Shown: positions 26,060 through 38,004 of the stretch, in pieces
Numbering within the stretch: position 1 is the first letter of the stretch
How the letters are laid out: every line of letters begins with the position of its first letter
NCBI GenBank assembly: GCA_030263275.1
Contig: SZOR01000007.1
Span: 6,953-70,952, forward strand
Origin: DSNY01 sp016861185
GTDB taxonomy: Bacteria > Pseudomonadota > Gammaproteobacteria > Burkholderiales > Burkholderiaceae_F
Reading direction: 5' to 3'
Length of the DNA: 64,000 bases
The notes under the pieces: model-generated
What the model was told of the DNA's origin: nothing
Seen by the model: the letters and a program-made list of their open reading frames with translations, nothing else
The model's database searches: none
Program-made: the position numbers and the translations under genes

Positions 26060-26583
26060 CGCGCAGCGGGCTGCGGCGGCAGCTCGAAGAACAGGCACGT
26101 CGTCGTGCCGTGCGAATAGACGTTGCCGGCTTCGTCGACGAGCCGGCCCTCGGCGGTGGCCACGCGCTTGCCGCCGGCGACGATGCGGCCCTCGGCGCGC
26201 ACCGGCCCGGTCTTGCCGGTCAGCGGCCGCACGCAGTGGACCTTGAACTCGAGCGTCGTGTACGCGTAGCCGGGCTCGGTCAGCGTCTGCGCCGCGCAGG
26301 CCATCGCCGAGTCGAGCAGCGTGGCGTGATAGCCGCCGTGCACGGTACCGATCGGGTTGTAGTGCGCGAAGGCGGGATTGCCCTGGAACACCGCGCGGCC
26401 GCGTTCGGCTTCGATCAGATAGAAGTCGAGCGTCTGCGAGATCGGCGGGAACGGCAGCGTGCCGTCGATGATCCCTTGCAGGATCTGCAGGCCGTTCAGC
26501 CGGTACGGCGTGTCGGGCGGCGGCAGGCCCGGGCCCGTCATGCGCGCGCGCAGCGCTTCGAACTGCGACTGCCAGGCGGTCAT
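26056..26583 (-). CDS. PaaI-type hotdog acyl-CoA thioesterase (a)
   Basis: A 175-residue hotdog-fold thioesterase. The signature NPIGTVHGGYHATLLDSAMACAAQ (catalytic Gly/Asp region) lies near the middle, followed by TTLEFKVHCVRPLTGKTGPVRAEGRIV. It hydrolyses CoA thioesters to free acid and CoA; likely relieves acyl-CoA build-up from the neighbouring branched-chain catabolism. ATG 26583 is the first sensible start; the long open frame before it is antisense to the dehydrogenase. It follows ivd by 23 bases and overlaps the ASCH-GNAT gene. Confidence 0.85.
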   Translation of the reverse strand: MTAWQSQFEALRARMTGPGLPPPDTPYRLNGLQILQGIIDGTLPFPPISQTLDFYLIEAERGRAVFQGNPAFAHYNPIGTVHGGYHATLLDSAMACAAQTLTEPGYAYTTLEFKVHCVRPLTGKTGPVRAEGRIVAGGKRVATAEGRLVDEAGNVYSHGTTTCLFFELPPQPAAR

Positions 26584-26606
26584 CGGAACGCTCTGCGCGC
26601 CGCGCT

Positions 26607-27785
26607 TCACATCGTCTCGCTGAACAGCTCGCGGCCGATCAGCATTCTTCTGATCTCCGACGTTCCGGCCCCGATCTCGTAGAGCTTGGCGTCGCGCCAC
26701 AGCCGGCCGGTCGGATAGTCGTTGATGTAGCCGTTGCCGCCGAGGATCTGGATCGCTTCGCCGGCCATCCAGGTCGCCTTCTCGGCCGTGTACAGGATCA
26801 CGCCGGCGCAGTCCTTGCGGACCTGGCGCACGTGCTGCGTGCCGAGCGCGTCGAGGTTCTTGCCGACCGTGTAGCAGTACGCGCGGCAGGCCGCGAGCGT
26901 CGTGTACATGTCGGCGACCTTGCCCTGGATCAGCTGGAACTCGCCGATCGGCTGGCCGAACTGCTTGCGGTCGTGGATGTACGGCACGACCACGTCCATG
27001 CACGCCTGCATGATGCCGATCGGACCGGCGGCGAGCACCGCGCGCTCGTAGTCGAGCCCGCTCATCAGCACGCGCACGCCCTTGTTGACTTCGCCGAGCA
27101 CGTTCTCGTACGGCACCTCGACGTTCTCGAACACGAGCTCGCCCGTGTGCGAGCCGCGCATGCCGAGCTTGTCGAGCTTCTGCGCGACCGAAAAGCCCTT
27201 CATGCCCTTCTCGATCAGGAACGCGGTGATGCCGGAAGCGCCCAGCTCGGGTTCGGTTTTGCCGTAGACGACCAGCGTGTCCGCGTCCGGCCCGTTCGTG
27301 ATCCACATCTTGGTGCCGTTCAGCACGTAGTAGCCGCCGCGATCTTCGGCGCGCAGCTTCATGCTGACGACGTCGCTGCCGGCGCCGGGTTCGCTCATCG
27401 CCAGTGCGCCGACGTGTTCGCCCGAGATCAGCTTGGGCAGGTACTTCTTGCGCTGCGCCGGCGTGCCGTTGCGCCGGATCTGGTTGACGCACAGGTTCGA
27501 GTGCGCGCCGTAGGACAGCCCGACCGAGGCGCTCGCGCGGCTGATTTCCTCCATCGCGATCATGTGGGCCAGATAGCCCATGTTCGCGCCGCCGTATTCC
27601 TCCTCGACGGTGATGCCGAGCACGCCGACCTCGCCCATCTTGCGCCACAGGTCCATCGGGAACTGGTCGCTGCGGTCGATCTCGGCCGCGCGCGGCGCGA
27701 TCTCCTTTTCCGCGAAGGCGCGCACCGCGTCGCGCAGCGCATCGATGTCTTCGCCGAGCGCGAAGTTCAATCCGGGCAGTTGCAT
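26607..27785 (-). CDS. ivd: Isovaleryl-CoA dehydrogenase
   Basis: A full-length 392-residue acyl-CoA dehydrogenase oxidising isovaleryl-CoA to 3-methylcrotonyl-CoA, the substrate of the MccB complex encoded at 1.6-3.2 kb. The catalytic Glu is Glu247 in [16 protein letters not shown], the position unique to isovaleryl-CoA dehydrogenases. The usual C-terminal Glu is replaced in [15 protein letters not shown] contacts [14 protein letters not shown] and [17 protein letters not shown] are clear. Second gene of an operon opening with a hotdog protein, 505 bases downstream of a LiuR-like palindrome. Confidence 0.95.
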   Translation of the reverse strand: MQLPGLNFALGEDIDALRDAVRAFAEKEIAPRAAEIDRSDQFPMDLWRKMGEVGVLGITVEEEYGGANMGYLAHMIAMEEISRASASVGLSYGAHSNLCVNQIRRNGTPAQRKKYLPKLISGEHVGALAMSEPGAGSDVVSMKLRAEDRGGYYVLNGTKMWITNGPDADTLVVYGKTEPELGASGITAFLIEKGMKGFSVAQKLDKLGMRGSHTGELVFENVEVPYENVLGEVNKGVRVLMSGLDYERAVLAAGPIGIMQACMDVVVPYIHDRKQFGQPIGEFQLIQGKVADMYTTLAACRAYCYTVGKNLDALGTQHVRQVRKDCAGVILYTAEKATWMAGEAIQILGGNGYINDYPTGRLWRDAKLYEIGAGTSEIRRMLIGRELFSETM

Positions 27786-27794
27786 CGGTTCCTC

Positions 27795-28247
27795 CTAGAT
27801 CCGTTCGTCGCTCACGACGTGCATCACCATCAGCGTCTGCTGCATCGCTGCGACCAGCGTTTCGCGCGCGCCGTCGATCGCATGCACGTCGGCGCGGACG
27901 ATCGACAGCGTGCGGCCCGGCTTCACGACGGAACCGACCGCGACCAGCCGCTCGCCCTTGGCCGGCGCCAGCATATTGATCTTGTATTCGACCGTCAGCA
28001 CCGACGCGTCCGCCGGCATCAGCGTGAAGGCCGCGTAGCCGCCCGCGCTGTCGGCGATCATGCCGACGATGCCGCCGTGCACGAAGCCGTGCTGCTGCGT
28101 CAGGTCGGCCCGCACCGGCAGCTCGATCGTGCAACGGCCGGGCTCGACCGCGGTCATCGTCGCACCGATCAAGCCCATCGCGGCCTGCCGCGCGAAGGAG
28201 GCGCGCACGCGGCGCTCGAAGTCGGGGTCGAGAGGCGTGAATTTCAT
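27795..28247 (-). CDS. PaaI-type hotdog thioesterase (b), first gene of ivd operon
   Basis: A 150-residue hotdog thioesterase with the hallmark TQQHGFVHGGIVGMIADSAGGYAA and TVEYKINMLAPAKGERLVAVGSVVKPGRTL. Family members cleave short or aryl acyl-CoA. The start codon lies 43 bases from the palindrome at 28291-28306, and the gene ends 9 bases before ivd, so it leads the leucine-catabolic transcription unit. A role in releasing stalled branched acyl-CoA is inferred from position. Confidence 0.87.
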   Translation of the reverse strand: MKFTPLDPDFERRVRASFARQAAMGLIGATMTAVEPGRCTIELPVRADLTQQHGFVHGGIVGMIADSAGGYAAFTLMPADASVLTVEYKINMLAPAKGERLVAVGSVVKPGRTLSIVRADVHAIDGARETLVAAMQQTLMVMHVVSDERI

Positions 28248-28290
28248 GTCCGTGGCCGATCGCGGGAAGCAGGCGGCAATCTAGGTGTCC

Positions 28291-28306
28291 TTGACGTAAA
28301 CGTCAA
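28291..28306. promoter_or_regulatory. Putative LiuR operator before the ivd operon
   Basis: TTGACGTAAACGTCAA: perfect 7-base arms TTGACGT/ACGTCAA around AA. It lies in the 159-base region between the divergent ivd operon and the ECF sigma gene and is the most symmetrical of the three copies (see 3244 and 38463). Confidence 0.75.
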
Positions 28307-28406
28307 CTCGACCGCCGCGCCGCCTTCCCCGGGGCGCGCGTACTCGATTGAGATGCGGCGCGCGCGGGGCTATCGTGGCCGGCAACACAAGGGCGGGACC
28401 GGAAAG

Positions 28407-28982
28407 ATGGACGAAGCCGCTGCCGACACGCAGGCGCTCGCCGCGACCCTTGCTGCGGCCGAACGCGGCGACGCCGCGGCTACCGCCGAGCTGTTCGCGG
28501 CGCTGTACCGCGAGCTGCACCGGCTGGCGAAGCGGCAGTTGCACGCCCACGCCGCCGGATCGACGCTGTCGGCAACCACGCTGCTGCACGAGGCGTACCT
28601 GGACATCAGCCGGCGCGGCGCGGCGTTTCCGGATCGCGCACGCTTTTTCGCGTACGCGGCGCGCGCGATGCGCGGGCTGATCATCGACTACGTGCGCGAG
28701 CGGCGGGCGCTGAAGCGCGGCGGCGAGTTTCACCTCACCCGGCTCGACACCGAAATCGCCGAGTCGGCGGCACAGGACAGCGGCGACCTGACGCGGCTGG
28801 ACGAGGCGCTCGACGAACTCGCCCGCGCCGACGCGCCGCTGGCCGAACTCGTCGAACTGAAGTTCTTCTGCGGCTTCACGTTCGCCGAGATCGCCGCGAT
28901 GCGCGGCATATCCGAACGCACCGTGCAGCGCGACTGGGCCAAGGCGCGGCTGTACCTGCACGACGCACTGCGCGGCGACTGA
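28407..28982 (+). CDS. ECF-type RNA polymerase sigma factor, kinase-associated (TIGR02999-like)
   Basis: A 191-residue sigma-70 factor with region 2 (about 20-95: LFAALYRELHRLAKRQL, TTLLHEAYLDISR, FFAYAARAMRGLIIDYVRERRA) and region 4 (about 135-185: LAELVELKFFCGFTFAEIAAMRGISERTVQRDWAKARLYL). It belongs to the group usually encoded beside Ser/Thr kinases. At the start of region 2.2, where active ECFs have an acidic DxED-type motif for core RNA polymerase, it has Ser55-Ala-Thr57-Thr58. This matches sigma factors that need phosphorylation to work. The ATG follows GGAAAG. The kinase gene follows after 54 bases. Confidence 0.88.
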   Translation: MDEAAADTQALAATLAAAERGDAAATAELFAALYRELHRLAKRQLHAHAAGSTLSATTLLHEAYLDISRRGAAFPDRARFFAYAARAMRGLIIDYVRERRALKRGGEFHLTRLDTEIAESAAQDSGDLTRLDEALDELARADAPLAELVELKFFCGFTFAEIAAMRGISERTVQRDWAKARLYLHDALRGD

Positions 28983-29036
28983 TCGGTGGCGGGTTTGCCC
29001 CCGCCAATCCGATTGAGGCGGAAGGCGAGGTCAACG

Positions 29037-31730
<2,694 letters not shown>

Positions 31731-31877
31731 CCGCTGCCGAGCGCTCGCGAGCCGCTTGCCCGCCGCGCGTCGGCTTCTTTCGCCCGATTCCGATCTCCTC
31801 GACGAGCCACCGTCGCTGCCGGCGCCCGCGTCGATGGCTGGGACCGCCGAGGCGCCCCTGACCAGTGGAGATCGCTC

Positions 31878-32408
31878 ATGAACGAATCGCTTGCCAACGC
31901 CGAACGCAACCGCCGGGCGCCCGGCTCGCACTGCGTTCGAGTGCTGCGCCTGTGCGCGCTGCCGCTTGCGCTCGCCGCGCCGATCGCCGTGCAGGCGGTG
32001 CATCCGGGCGACTCGCATCCCGCCGTCGTCTCCGCCGACGCGGTCAGGTGGGGTCCCGCGCCGCCATCGCTGCCGCCTGGTGCGCAGGCGGTCGCCCTCT
32101 ACGGCAGTCCGTCGAAAGAAGGGCCGTTCGTCCTGCGGCTGAAGTTCCCGGCCGGCTTCACGGTGCCGCCGCACCGGCATTCGAAGGACGAGTTCGTCAC
32201 CGTGATCTCGGGCCGGTTCGCGCTCAGCGTCGGCGAGCAGATCGACGCCGCCTCGCTCAAGGCGTTGCCGCCGGGCAGCTTCATCCACCTGCCGGCCGGC
32301 ACGCCGCACTACGCGCGGGCGGAGGCGGAGACGGTCGTGCAGATCAACGGTATGGGGCCGTTCGACGTGAAGTACGTCAATCCGAAGGACGATCCGCGCG
32401 GTCAATGA
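31878..32408 (+). CDS. Exported cupin-domain protein
   Basis: A 176-residue protein with an N-terminal signal peptide (LRLCALPLALAAPIAVQA, cleavage near residue 40) and a cupin domain. Motif 1 FTVPPHRHSKDEFVTVISGRF supplies His, His and Glu/Asp ligands; motif 2 LPPGSFIHLPAGTPHYARA supplies His. It resembles ChrR-like/DUF4437 periplasmic cupins. Position after the ECF-kinase pair and before a peroxidase suggests a role in the envelope oxidative response controlled by that module; this is inference. A strong hairpin follows the stop by 33 bases. Confidence 0.82.
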   Translation: MNESLANAERNRRAPGSHCVRVLRLCALPLALAAPIAVQAVHPGDSHPAVVSADAVRWGPAPPSLPPGAQAVALYGSPSKEGPFVLRLKFPAGFTVPPHRHSKDEFVTVISGRFALSVGEQIDAASLKALPPGSFIHLPAGTPHYARAEAETVVQINGMGPFDVKYVNPKDDPRGQ

Positions 32409-32441
32409 GCGGGTGCGCGTCGGGTTTTGCGGCCAGACTGC

Positions 32442-32490
32442 GATGTCCCCCATGAAGGCCGCCGCTTCGGCGGCCGTCAAGGGGGACATC
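32442..32490 (+). promoter_or_regulatory. Two-tier stem-loop covering the ribosome-binding site of the peroxidase
   Basis: Outer perfect 10-base arms GATGTCCCCC (32442-32451) and GGGGGACATC (32481-32490); inner perfect 8-base arms GGCCGCCG (32457-32464) and CGGCGGCC (32468-32475) with a CTT loop. Five-base bulges ATGAA and GTCAA face each other. The outer right arm contains the G-rich Shine-Dalgarno and ends one base before the peroxidase ATG at 32492. Either a terminator for the cupin gene or a translation-control hairpin. Confidence 0.75.
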
Positions 32491-32491
32491 G

Positions 32492-34045
32492 ATGCAGCTC
32501 GATACGTTTTCTTGCCGCGCGTCTCGTCGCCGCTTTCTGCGCGGCCTTGCCTCGCTCGCGGGCCTCGGCGCGACGGGCGCTCTCGTCGCACCGTCGGCGC
32601 TCGCACGCCAGCCGGCGGCCAACCGCTTCACGCGGCTGTTTCCGCACCTTCCGCCGTTCGCCGATGCCACGCCGCAGATGGCCGCGGCACTGGCCGATAT
32701 CGGCCGACCGGGCGGACTGATGGACGCGCGCGACAACCTCGCGGCGGGCCCGGTCGCGCTGATCGTCGACCCGGCGTTGAACGTCACCAACCCGAACGCC
32801 GCGCTGCCGGCAGGCACGGCCGGAACGACCTTCATGGGTCAGTTCATCGACCACGACATCACGTTCGACACGACTTCGCGGCTCGGCGTGCCCACGTCGC
32901 CGCGGCAGTCGCCGAACGCGCGCGTGCCCGCGCTCGATCTGGACTCGGTGTACGGCGCCGGGCCGGTCGCCGATCCGCTGCTGTACGACCCGCGCGACCG
33001 CGCGAAATTCAGAGTCGAGTCGGGCGGGCTGTTCGAGGATCTGCCGCGCATGCCCGACGGCACGGCGATCGTCGCCGATCCGCGCAACGACGAGAACCTC
33101 GTGATCGCCGGGCTGCAGGCCGCGTTCCTGAAGTTTCACAACAACGCCGTGGACTTCGTGCGCGCGCGCGGCGCGACCGACTCGGCGCAGGCCTTCGCAC
33201 AAGCACGGCGCCTGACGACCTGGCACTACCAGTGGCTCGTGCTCAACGAGATCCTGCCTTCGTTCATCGGCCAGGCGGCGGTCAACGACATCCTCGTGCG
33301 CGGCCGGCGCTTCTATCGCGCCGACGACGAAGCGGCTGCCGGAGTGCCGGTCGAGTTCCAGGGCGCCGCTTACCGCTTCGGCCATACGCTGGTGCGGCCT
33401 TCATATCGCGCCAACCTGCGCGGCGACAACGGCGTCGCGTTCTTCGGCTTCGTCTTCGACCCGGTTGCGCAGGGGCAGTCCGATCCCGTCGATCTGCGCG
33501 GCGGCGCGCGCGCTCCGCGGCGCTTCATCGGCTGGCAGACGTTCTTCGATTTTCGCGATGGCGAAGTCAAGCCGCGCAAGAAGATCGACACGCGCATCTC
33601 CACGCCGCTGTTCAACCTGCCGCTCGGCGCGATCGCCGACGGCTCGGCGCCGACCTCGCTGCCGCAGCGCAATCTGCTGCGCCATCTGACGTGGCAGCTC
33701 CCGTCGGGGCAGCGCATCGCCGAGGCGATGCACGCGCCCGTGCTGTCGCCGCGCGACTTCTCCGGGCTGGCCGGCTATGGGCTCGGGCTGGAGCGGAACA
33801 CGCCGCTCTGGTACTACGTGCTCAGGGAAGCGGAGCTGATCGGCGGCGGCGAGATCCTCGGCCCGGTGGGCGGACGCATCGTCGGCGAAGTGATCATCGG
33901 GCTGCTGCAGGCCGACCGCGATTCGTATCTTTCGGCCGCACCGCACTGGATGCCGACGCTGCCGACGACGACGGGCACCGGCAACTTCCGGATGGTGGAC
34001 TTCCTGACGTTCGCCGGCGTCAGTCCGGCGCAGCGCGGGCAGTAG
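32492..34045 (+). CDS. Tat-exported haem peroxidase (animal peroxidase superfamily)
   Basis: A 517-residue protein with a twin-arginine signal (SRRRFLRGLASLAGLG, cut near residue 39) and an animal-type haem peroxidase domain. Distal His is in FMGQFIDHDITFD, the Ca-binding/haem-linking stretch in LDLDSVYGAGP, and proximal His in AYRFGHTLVRPSY. These oxidise halides or organic substrates with H2O2; bacterial members are rare and mostly unstudied. It starts one base after a strong hairpin whose arm buries the ribosome-binding site. Same strand as the cupin, kinase and sigma genes, so plausibly part of that response. Confidence 0.9.
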   Translation: MQLDTFSCRASRRRFLRGLASLAGLGATGALVAPSALARQPAANRFTRLFPHLPPFADATPQMAAALADIGRPGGLMDARDNLAAGPVALIVDPALNVTNPNAALPAGTAGTTFMGQFIDHDITFDTTSRLGVPTSPRQSPNARVPALDLDSVYGAGPVADPLLYDPRDRAKFRVESGGLFEDLPRMPDGTAIVADPRNDENLVIAGLQAAFLKFHNNAVDFVRARGATDSAQAFAQARRLTTWHYQWLVLNEILPSFIGQAAVNDILVRGRRFYRADDEAAAGVPVEFQGAAYRFGHTLVRPSYRANLRGDNGVAFFGFVFDPVAQGQSDPVDLRGGARAPRRFIGWQTFFDFRDGEVKPRKKIDTRISTPLFNLPLGAIADGSAPTSLPQRNLLRHLTWQLPSGQRIAEAMHAPVLSPRDFSGLAGYGLGLERNTPLWYYVLREAELIGGGEILGPVGGRIVGEVIIGLLQADRDSYLSAAPHWMPTLPTTTGTGNFRMVDFLTFAGVSPAQRGQ

Positions 34046-34053
34046 CGGTTCGC

Positions 34054-34506
34054 TTACGGCACCGGCCGCGCGTCCTGCAGTCGCAGCCCGCCGCGAATCA
34101 GCCGGTAGATGACCCAGGCCCAGACCGCGACGATGCCGAGCGCGCCGACGGTCGCGCCGCCGATCGTCGCGAACAGCGCGCCCCAGTCGATCGACAGCAC
34201 GCCGGGCGTGGCTGCGCTGCGGATGGCCGCCGCGACCACCGGCCAGGCCGACGCGACGATCACGCCGAAAGCGAGCGCATACCACAGCAGCGCGAACCAG
34301 AAGGTGCGGATCAGCCAGCGGTGGTGCGAGTCGAGAAACGAAACCGAATCGCCGCGCTTGGCGTAGTTGATTACCAGGCCGACGATCGCGGGCCAGATCA
34401 GCATCGGCACGAAGCCGATCGCGTGCAGGCCGTAGGCGGCCCACACCGCGGTGAACTCGCGGGTCGGCGGGACGGCATCGACGGTTCCGGGGTCGTTTGC
34501 GCTCAT
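34054..34506 (-). CDS. DUF4870-like inner-membrane protein
   Basis: A 150-residue protein with three to four hydrophobic segments ([68 protein letters not shown]) and the conserved [25 protein letters not shown] stretch, here with residues typical of a proteobacterial DUF4870-type family. The start at 34506 avoids a long Arg-rich extension that runs into the recQ promoter region. It is divergent from recQ with a 64-base gap and convergent with the peroxidase. Function unknown. Confidence 0.75.
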   Translation of the reverse strand: MSANDPGTVDAVPPTREFTAVWAAYGLHAIGFVPMLIWPAIVGLVINYAKRGDSVSFLDSHHRWLIRTFWFALLWYALAFGVIVASAWPVVAAAIRSAATPGVLSIDWGALFATIGGATVGALGIVAVWAWVIYRLIRGGLRLQDARPVP

Positions 34507-34570
34507 CGTCGGCTCCGGGCGATGCGGCCATCGTAACGCCGTCCGCAGGGACTTCGCTACGCTTGCGCCG

Positions 34571-36379
34571 ATGCGCGCGCGCGACGCTTCGTCGATCCTC
34601 AAGGACGTTTTCGGCTACTCGAGCTTTCGCGGCTTCCAGCGCGAGGTCATCGAGCACGTCGCGGCGGGCGGCGACGCCCTGGTGCTGATGCCGACCGGCG
34701 GCGGCAAGTCGCTGACCTACCAGATCCCGGCGCTGCTGCGCGACGGCGTCGGCATCGTCGTTTCGCCGCTGATCGCGCTGATGCAGGACCAGGTCGCCGC
34801 GCTCGAGGAGGCCGGCGTGCGCGCCGCCTTCCTGAATTCGACGCTGTCGGCGGCGGAGGCCGCTGCGGTCGAACGGCGCATGCGCGCGGGCGAGCTCGAC
34901 CTCGTCTACGTCGCGCCCGAGAGACTGCTGACCGAGCGCTGCCAGCGGCTGCTCGGCGAATGCACGCTCGGCTTGTTCGCGATCGACGAAGCGCACTGCG
35001 TGTCGCAATGGGGACACGACTTCCGGCCCGAATACGGACAGCTCGCGCTCCTGCGCGAGCGCTGGCCGCAGGTGCCGCGCATTGCGCTGACGGCGACCGC
35101 CGACGTGCCGACGCGGCGCGAGATCGCGGCCAGGCTGCTGGTCGAGCCGCGGCTTTTCGTCGCCAGCTTCGACCGGCCTAGCATCCGCTACCGCATCGTC
35201 GAGAAGCGCGAGCCGCGCGAGCAGCTTCTGCGCTTCATCCGCGACGAGCATCCGGGCGAAGCCGGCATCGTCTACTGCCTCGCGCGCAACACGGTCGAGG
35301 AGGTCGCGCAGTTCCTCGTCGGTCACGGTATCGCGGCGCTGCCTTATCACGCCGGACTCGACGCCGCCGTGCGCGCGGAGAACCAGCGCCGCTTCATCGA
35401 CGAGGACGGGCGCGTGATGGTCGCGACGATCGCCTTCGGCATGGGGATCGACAAGCCCGACGTGCGCTTCGTCGCGCACCTGGACATGCCGAAGAGCATC
35501 GAAGGCTATTTCCAGGAGACCGGCCGCGCCGGGCGCGACGGCGAACCCGCCGACGCATGGATGACCTACGGGCTGGCCGACGTCGTGCAGCAGCGGCGGC
35601 TGATCGAACTGTCGGACGCCGACGCGAACTACAAGCGGCTGTCCAACGCCAAGCTCGACGCGATGCTGGGGCTGGCGGAAACCGGCGACTGCCGCCGCGT
35701 GCGGCTGCTCGCCTATTTCGGCGAGCAAAGCGAGCCCTGCGGCAATTGCGACAACTGCCTCGAGCCGCCCGAGCTGTGGGACGCGACCGAGCCGGCGCGC
35801 AAGCTGTTGTCGTGCATCTACCGCTGCGAGCAGGCGGGCGGTTTCGGCTTCGCCGCCACGCACGTGATCGACGTGCTGCGCGGCAAGGCTACCGACAAGG
35901 TGCACAAGTTCGGCCACGACAGGCTCAGCACGTTCGGCATCGGCGCCGATCTGTCCGAGGCCGAATGGCGGCTGCTGTTGCGCCAGCTCGTCGCGCAGCA
36001 CCTGGTCGAGGTCGACTACGAGCGCTTCAACGTGTTGCGGCTGACCGAGGCGAGCCGACCGGTGCTGCGCGGCGAACGCACGATCGAAGTGCGCCGGCAC
36101 ACGGCCGCGGCGGGGCGCAAGGCGAAGAAGGCAAAGGCGGCCGCCGCCGCGTCGCTCGCAGCGGCCGACGAGGGGCTGTTCGAACGGCTGCGCGAGTGGC
36201 GCGCTCAGGTGGCGAAGGAACACGGCGTTCCCGCCTACGTCGTGTTTCACGACGCCACGCTGCGCGCGATCGCGCAGGCGCGGCCGCAGTCGATCGACGC
36301 GCTGCGCGGCATCTCGGGCGTCGGCGAACGCAAGCTCGCGAGCTACGGCGAAGCGCTGATCGGGATCGTCGCGGGATAG
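34571..36379 (+). CDS. recQ: RecQ-family ATP-dependent DNA helicase
   Basis: A 602-residue SF2 3'-5' helicase for recombination repair. Helicase motifs are [10 protein letters not shown] (motif 0), Walker A TGGGKS (42-47), [18 protein letters not shown] (II and aromatic loop), TATAD (III), [26 protein letters not shown] (V) and [10 protein letters not shown] (VI). The RecQ zinc module [19 protein letters not shown] and winged helix follow, with an HRDC domain at the end ([25 protein letters not shown]). ATG 34571 begins the conserved region; the 40-codon extension upstream lacks similarity and overlaps the divergent gene. Confidence 0.94.
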   Translation: MRARDASSILKDVFGYSSFRGFQREVIEHVAAGGDALVLMPTGGGKSLTYQIPALLRDGVGIVVSPLIALMQDQVAALEEAGVRAAFLNSTLSAAEAAAVERRMRAGELDLVYVAPERLLTERCQRLLGECTLGLFAIDEAHCVSQWGHDFRPEYGQLALLRERWPQVPRIALTATADVPTRREIAARLLVEPRLFVASFDRPSIRYRIVEKREPREQLLRFIRDEHPGEAGIVYCLARNTVEEVAQFLVGHGIAALPYHAGLDAAVRAENQRRFIDEDGRVMVATIAFGMGIDKPDVRFVAHLDMPKSIEGYFQETGRAGRDGEPADAWMTYGLADVVQQRRLIELSDADANYKRLSNAKLDAMLGLAETGDCRRVRLLAYFGEQSEPCGNCDNCLEPPELWDATEPARKLLSCIYRCEQAGGFGFAATHVIDVLRGKATDKVHKFGHDRLSTFGIGADLSEAEWRLLLRQLVAQHLVEVDYERFNVLRLTEASRPVLRGERTIEVRRHTAAAGRKAKKAKAAAAASLAAADEGLFERLREWRAQVAKEHGVPAYVVFHDATLRAIAQARPQSIDALRGISGVGERKLASYGEALIGIVAG

Positions 36380-36531
36380 CGGCGCGCGCCCCGCCGCGGT
36401 CGCCGGGCGCGGATCGCATGATCGCGGGGCCGTGCGGCGCAGGCGCGCGGACTACGCTGGGGCTGCCGCACGTCGGCCGTGCGTGCGCCGCCGAATCCCG
36501 ATCACGGCCTTCGGAGACAAGGAGAATCCCG

Positions 36532-37494
36532 ATGAAGAATCCGCTACCGCGGTTCGGCTGGATCGCCGGCTGCGCGTTCGCCCTGCTTGTCGCGGCGGCG
36601 CCGGCGCGCGGGCAGATGCAGACCTGCTTCCCGTCGAAATTCGGGCCGAACGATCAGATCGGCGCACTGAACCACGTCACGCCCGAGAAGACGCTCGCCG
36701 CCGCCAAGCTGATCACGCGCGGCAAGGCGTACCGGCTCGGCATCGAAACCAACAGCAGGACGCCGGCGTTCCCGCCGCGCACGTTCGCGCTGACCGTGGT
36801 GCAGCCGGGGCAGGTGGCCGGCGCGACGCTCGGGCCGAGCAAGACCACGTACAACGACGACATCATCGCCGGCTGGGTCGGCATCGGTTCGCAGCTCGAC
36901 GGCCTCGGCCACATCGGCATCGACAACGTCTACTACAACTGCAACAAGGCGGCGGACTTCGTCAAGGCCGACGGGCTCGCCAAGCTGGGCATCGAGAACG
37001 TGCCGGCGATCGCCACGCGCGCGGTGCTGCTCGACATGGCCGGTTACTTCAACACCGACATCGTGAAGGAAGGCACGGCGTTCAACCGCGCCGAGATCGA
37101 GGGCGCGCTGAAGCGCCAGGGTGTGAAGGGCATCGAGCGCGGCGACGTGGTGCTCTTTTACACCGGCTGGACCAAGCTGATCGGCAAGGACGACAAGCGC
37201 TACGGCTCCGTCGAACCGGGGCTGGGCGTCGAAGGCGCGAAGTATCTGGCGTCGCTCGGCGTGGCGATGGTCGGCGCCGACACCTGGGGTTTGGAGGTGA
37301 TTCCGTTCGAGAAGAACGCCGGCGTCTTCGAGGTGCACCAGATCCTGCTGCCGATGAACGGCATCTACATCCTGGAGAACATGAACACCGAGGAAATGGT
37401 CAAGGACAAGGCGTGGGAGTCTTTCTTCACGCTCGGCCCGGCGCGCATCACCGGCGCCGTGCAGGCGATCATCAATCCGATCGCAGTGAAGTGA
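36532..37494 (+). CDS. Exported cyclase-family (kynurenine-formamidase-like) metal hydrolase
   Basis: A 320-residue protein with a signal peptide (IAGCAFALLVAAAPARG, mature near residue 27) and a cyclase domain. The metal motif appears as GSQLDGLGHIGI, a variant of the classical HxGTHxDxPxH, with Asp and His kept and the first His positions changed to Gly/Gln. Later motifs are RAVLLDMAGY, GDVVLFYTGWTKL and AMVGADTWGLEVIP. AAGGAGAA lies 6 bases before the ATG, and a strong hairpin follows the stop. Related enzymes hydrolyse cyclic or N-formyl amides; substrate unknown. Confidence 0.87.
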   Translation: MKNPLPRFGWIAGCAFALLVAAAPARGQMQTCFPSKFGPNDQIGALNHVTPEKTLAAAKLITRGKAYRLGIETNSRTPAFPPRTFALTVVQPGQVAGATLGPSKTTYNDDIIAGWVGIGSQLDGLGHIGIDNVYYNCNKAADFVKADGLAKLGIENVPAIATRAVLLDMAGYFNTDIVKEGTAFNRAEIEGALKRQGVKGIERGDVVLFYTGWTKLIGKDDKRYGSVEPGLGVEGAKYLASLGVAMVGADTWGLEVIPFEKNAGVFEVHQILLPMNGIYILENMNTEEMVKDKAWESFFTLGPARITGAVQAIINPIAVK

Positions 37495-37506
37495 GCGGTT
37501 CGCTTT

Positions 37507-37533
37507 CCGGCCCCGGCTCCGAGCCGGGGCCGG
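37507..37533. terminator. Bidirectional hairpin terminator, cyclase / TerB
   Basis: Perfect 13-base arms CCGGCCCCGGCTC (37507-37519) and GAGCCGGGGCCGG (37521-37533) with one central base. It begins 13 bases past the cyclase stop and ends 6 bases before the convergent TerB stop. No U tract. Confidence 0.7.
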
Positions 37534-37538
37534 GCGGA

Positions 37539-37991
37539 TCAGCCGCGATCGCGCAGCTCTTTGGCGCGCAGTTTCGCCGCGATGTAAGCGTCGTCCGGCA
37601 CGTGCAACAGACCGGCGATCTTGCGCATCAGGTGCAGCTCGTGCGCCGACAGCTCGGCGTCGGCGTAGGCGACCCGCCACATCAGCTCGATCACGCGCTC
37701 CTTCTGTTCCTGCGTGAAGCGCTGGTTGATCAGCGACGTGAACTGGTAGTAGTCGGTCGCCTGCCGCATCTGCTCTTCGGCGAGCGCGATCAGCGCGTCG
37801 GCCTCCGCGCCGCTCAGGCCGAACTTTTCGTGCACCGCGCGCAGCACCGCCTCGCGCTCGGCGGGGCTCGTGTCGCGGTCGATGCGCACGACCTCGACCA
37901 GCAGTGCGGCGGTGGCCAGTTCGATGCTGTGGCCGCCGCTCTCCGGCGCGGCCAGGTTGCGGTCGAAAAAGTCGCGGATCGTCTTCAGCAT
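37539..37991 (-). CDS. TerB-family tellurite-resistance-like protein
   Basis: A 150-residue all-helical TerB-domain protein with acidic repeats LLVEVVRIDRDTSPAERE and MWRVAYADAELSAHELHLMRKI, the two metal-binding-like halves typical of TerB. No other ter genes are close, so tellurite resistance is unlikely to be its main role; stand-alone TerB proteins are common in betaproteobacteria with unknown function. It lies 13 bases downstream of the liuR-like gene and probably shares its transcript. Confidence 0.87.
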   Translation of the reverse strand: MLKTIRDFFDRNLAAPESGGHSIELATAALLVEVVRIDRDTSPAEREAVLRAVHEKFGLSGAEADALIALAEEQMRQATDYYQFTSLINQRFTQEQKERVIELMWRVAYADAELSAHELHLMRKIAGLLHVPDDAYIAAKLRAKELRDRG

Positions 37992-38004
37992 CGGTCGCGC
38001 CCCT

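Noticed and set aside
33401..36250. 949-codon minus-strand open frame opposite peroxidase and recQ
   Set aside because: Shadow frame spanning two unrelated genes and an intergenic gap.
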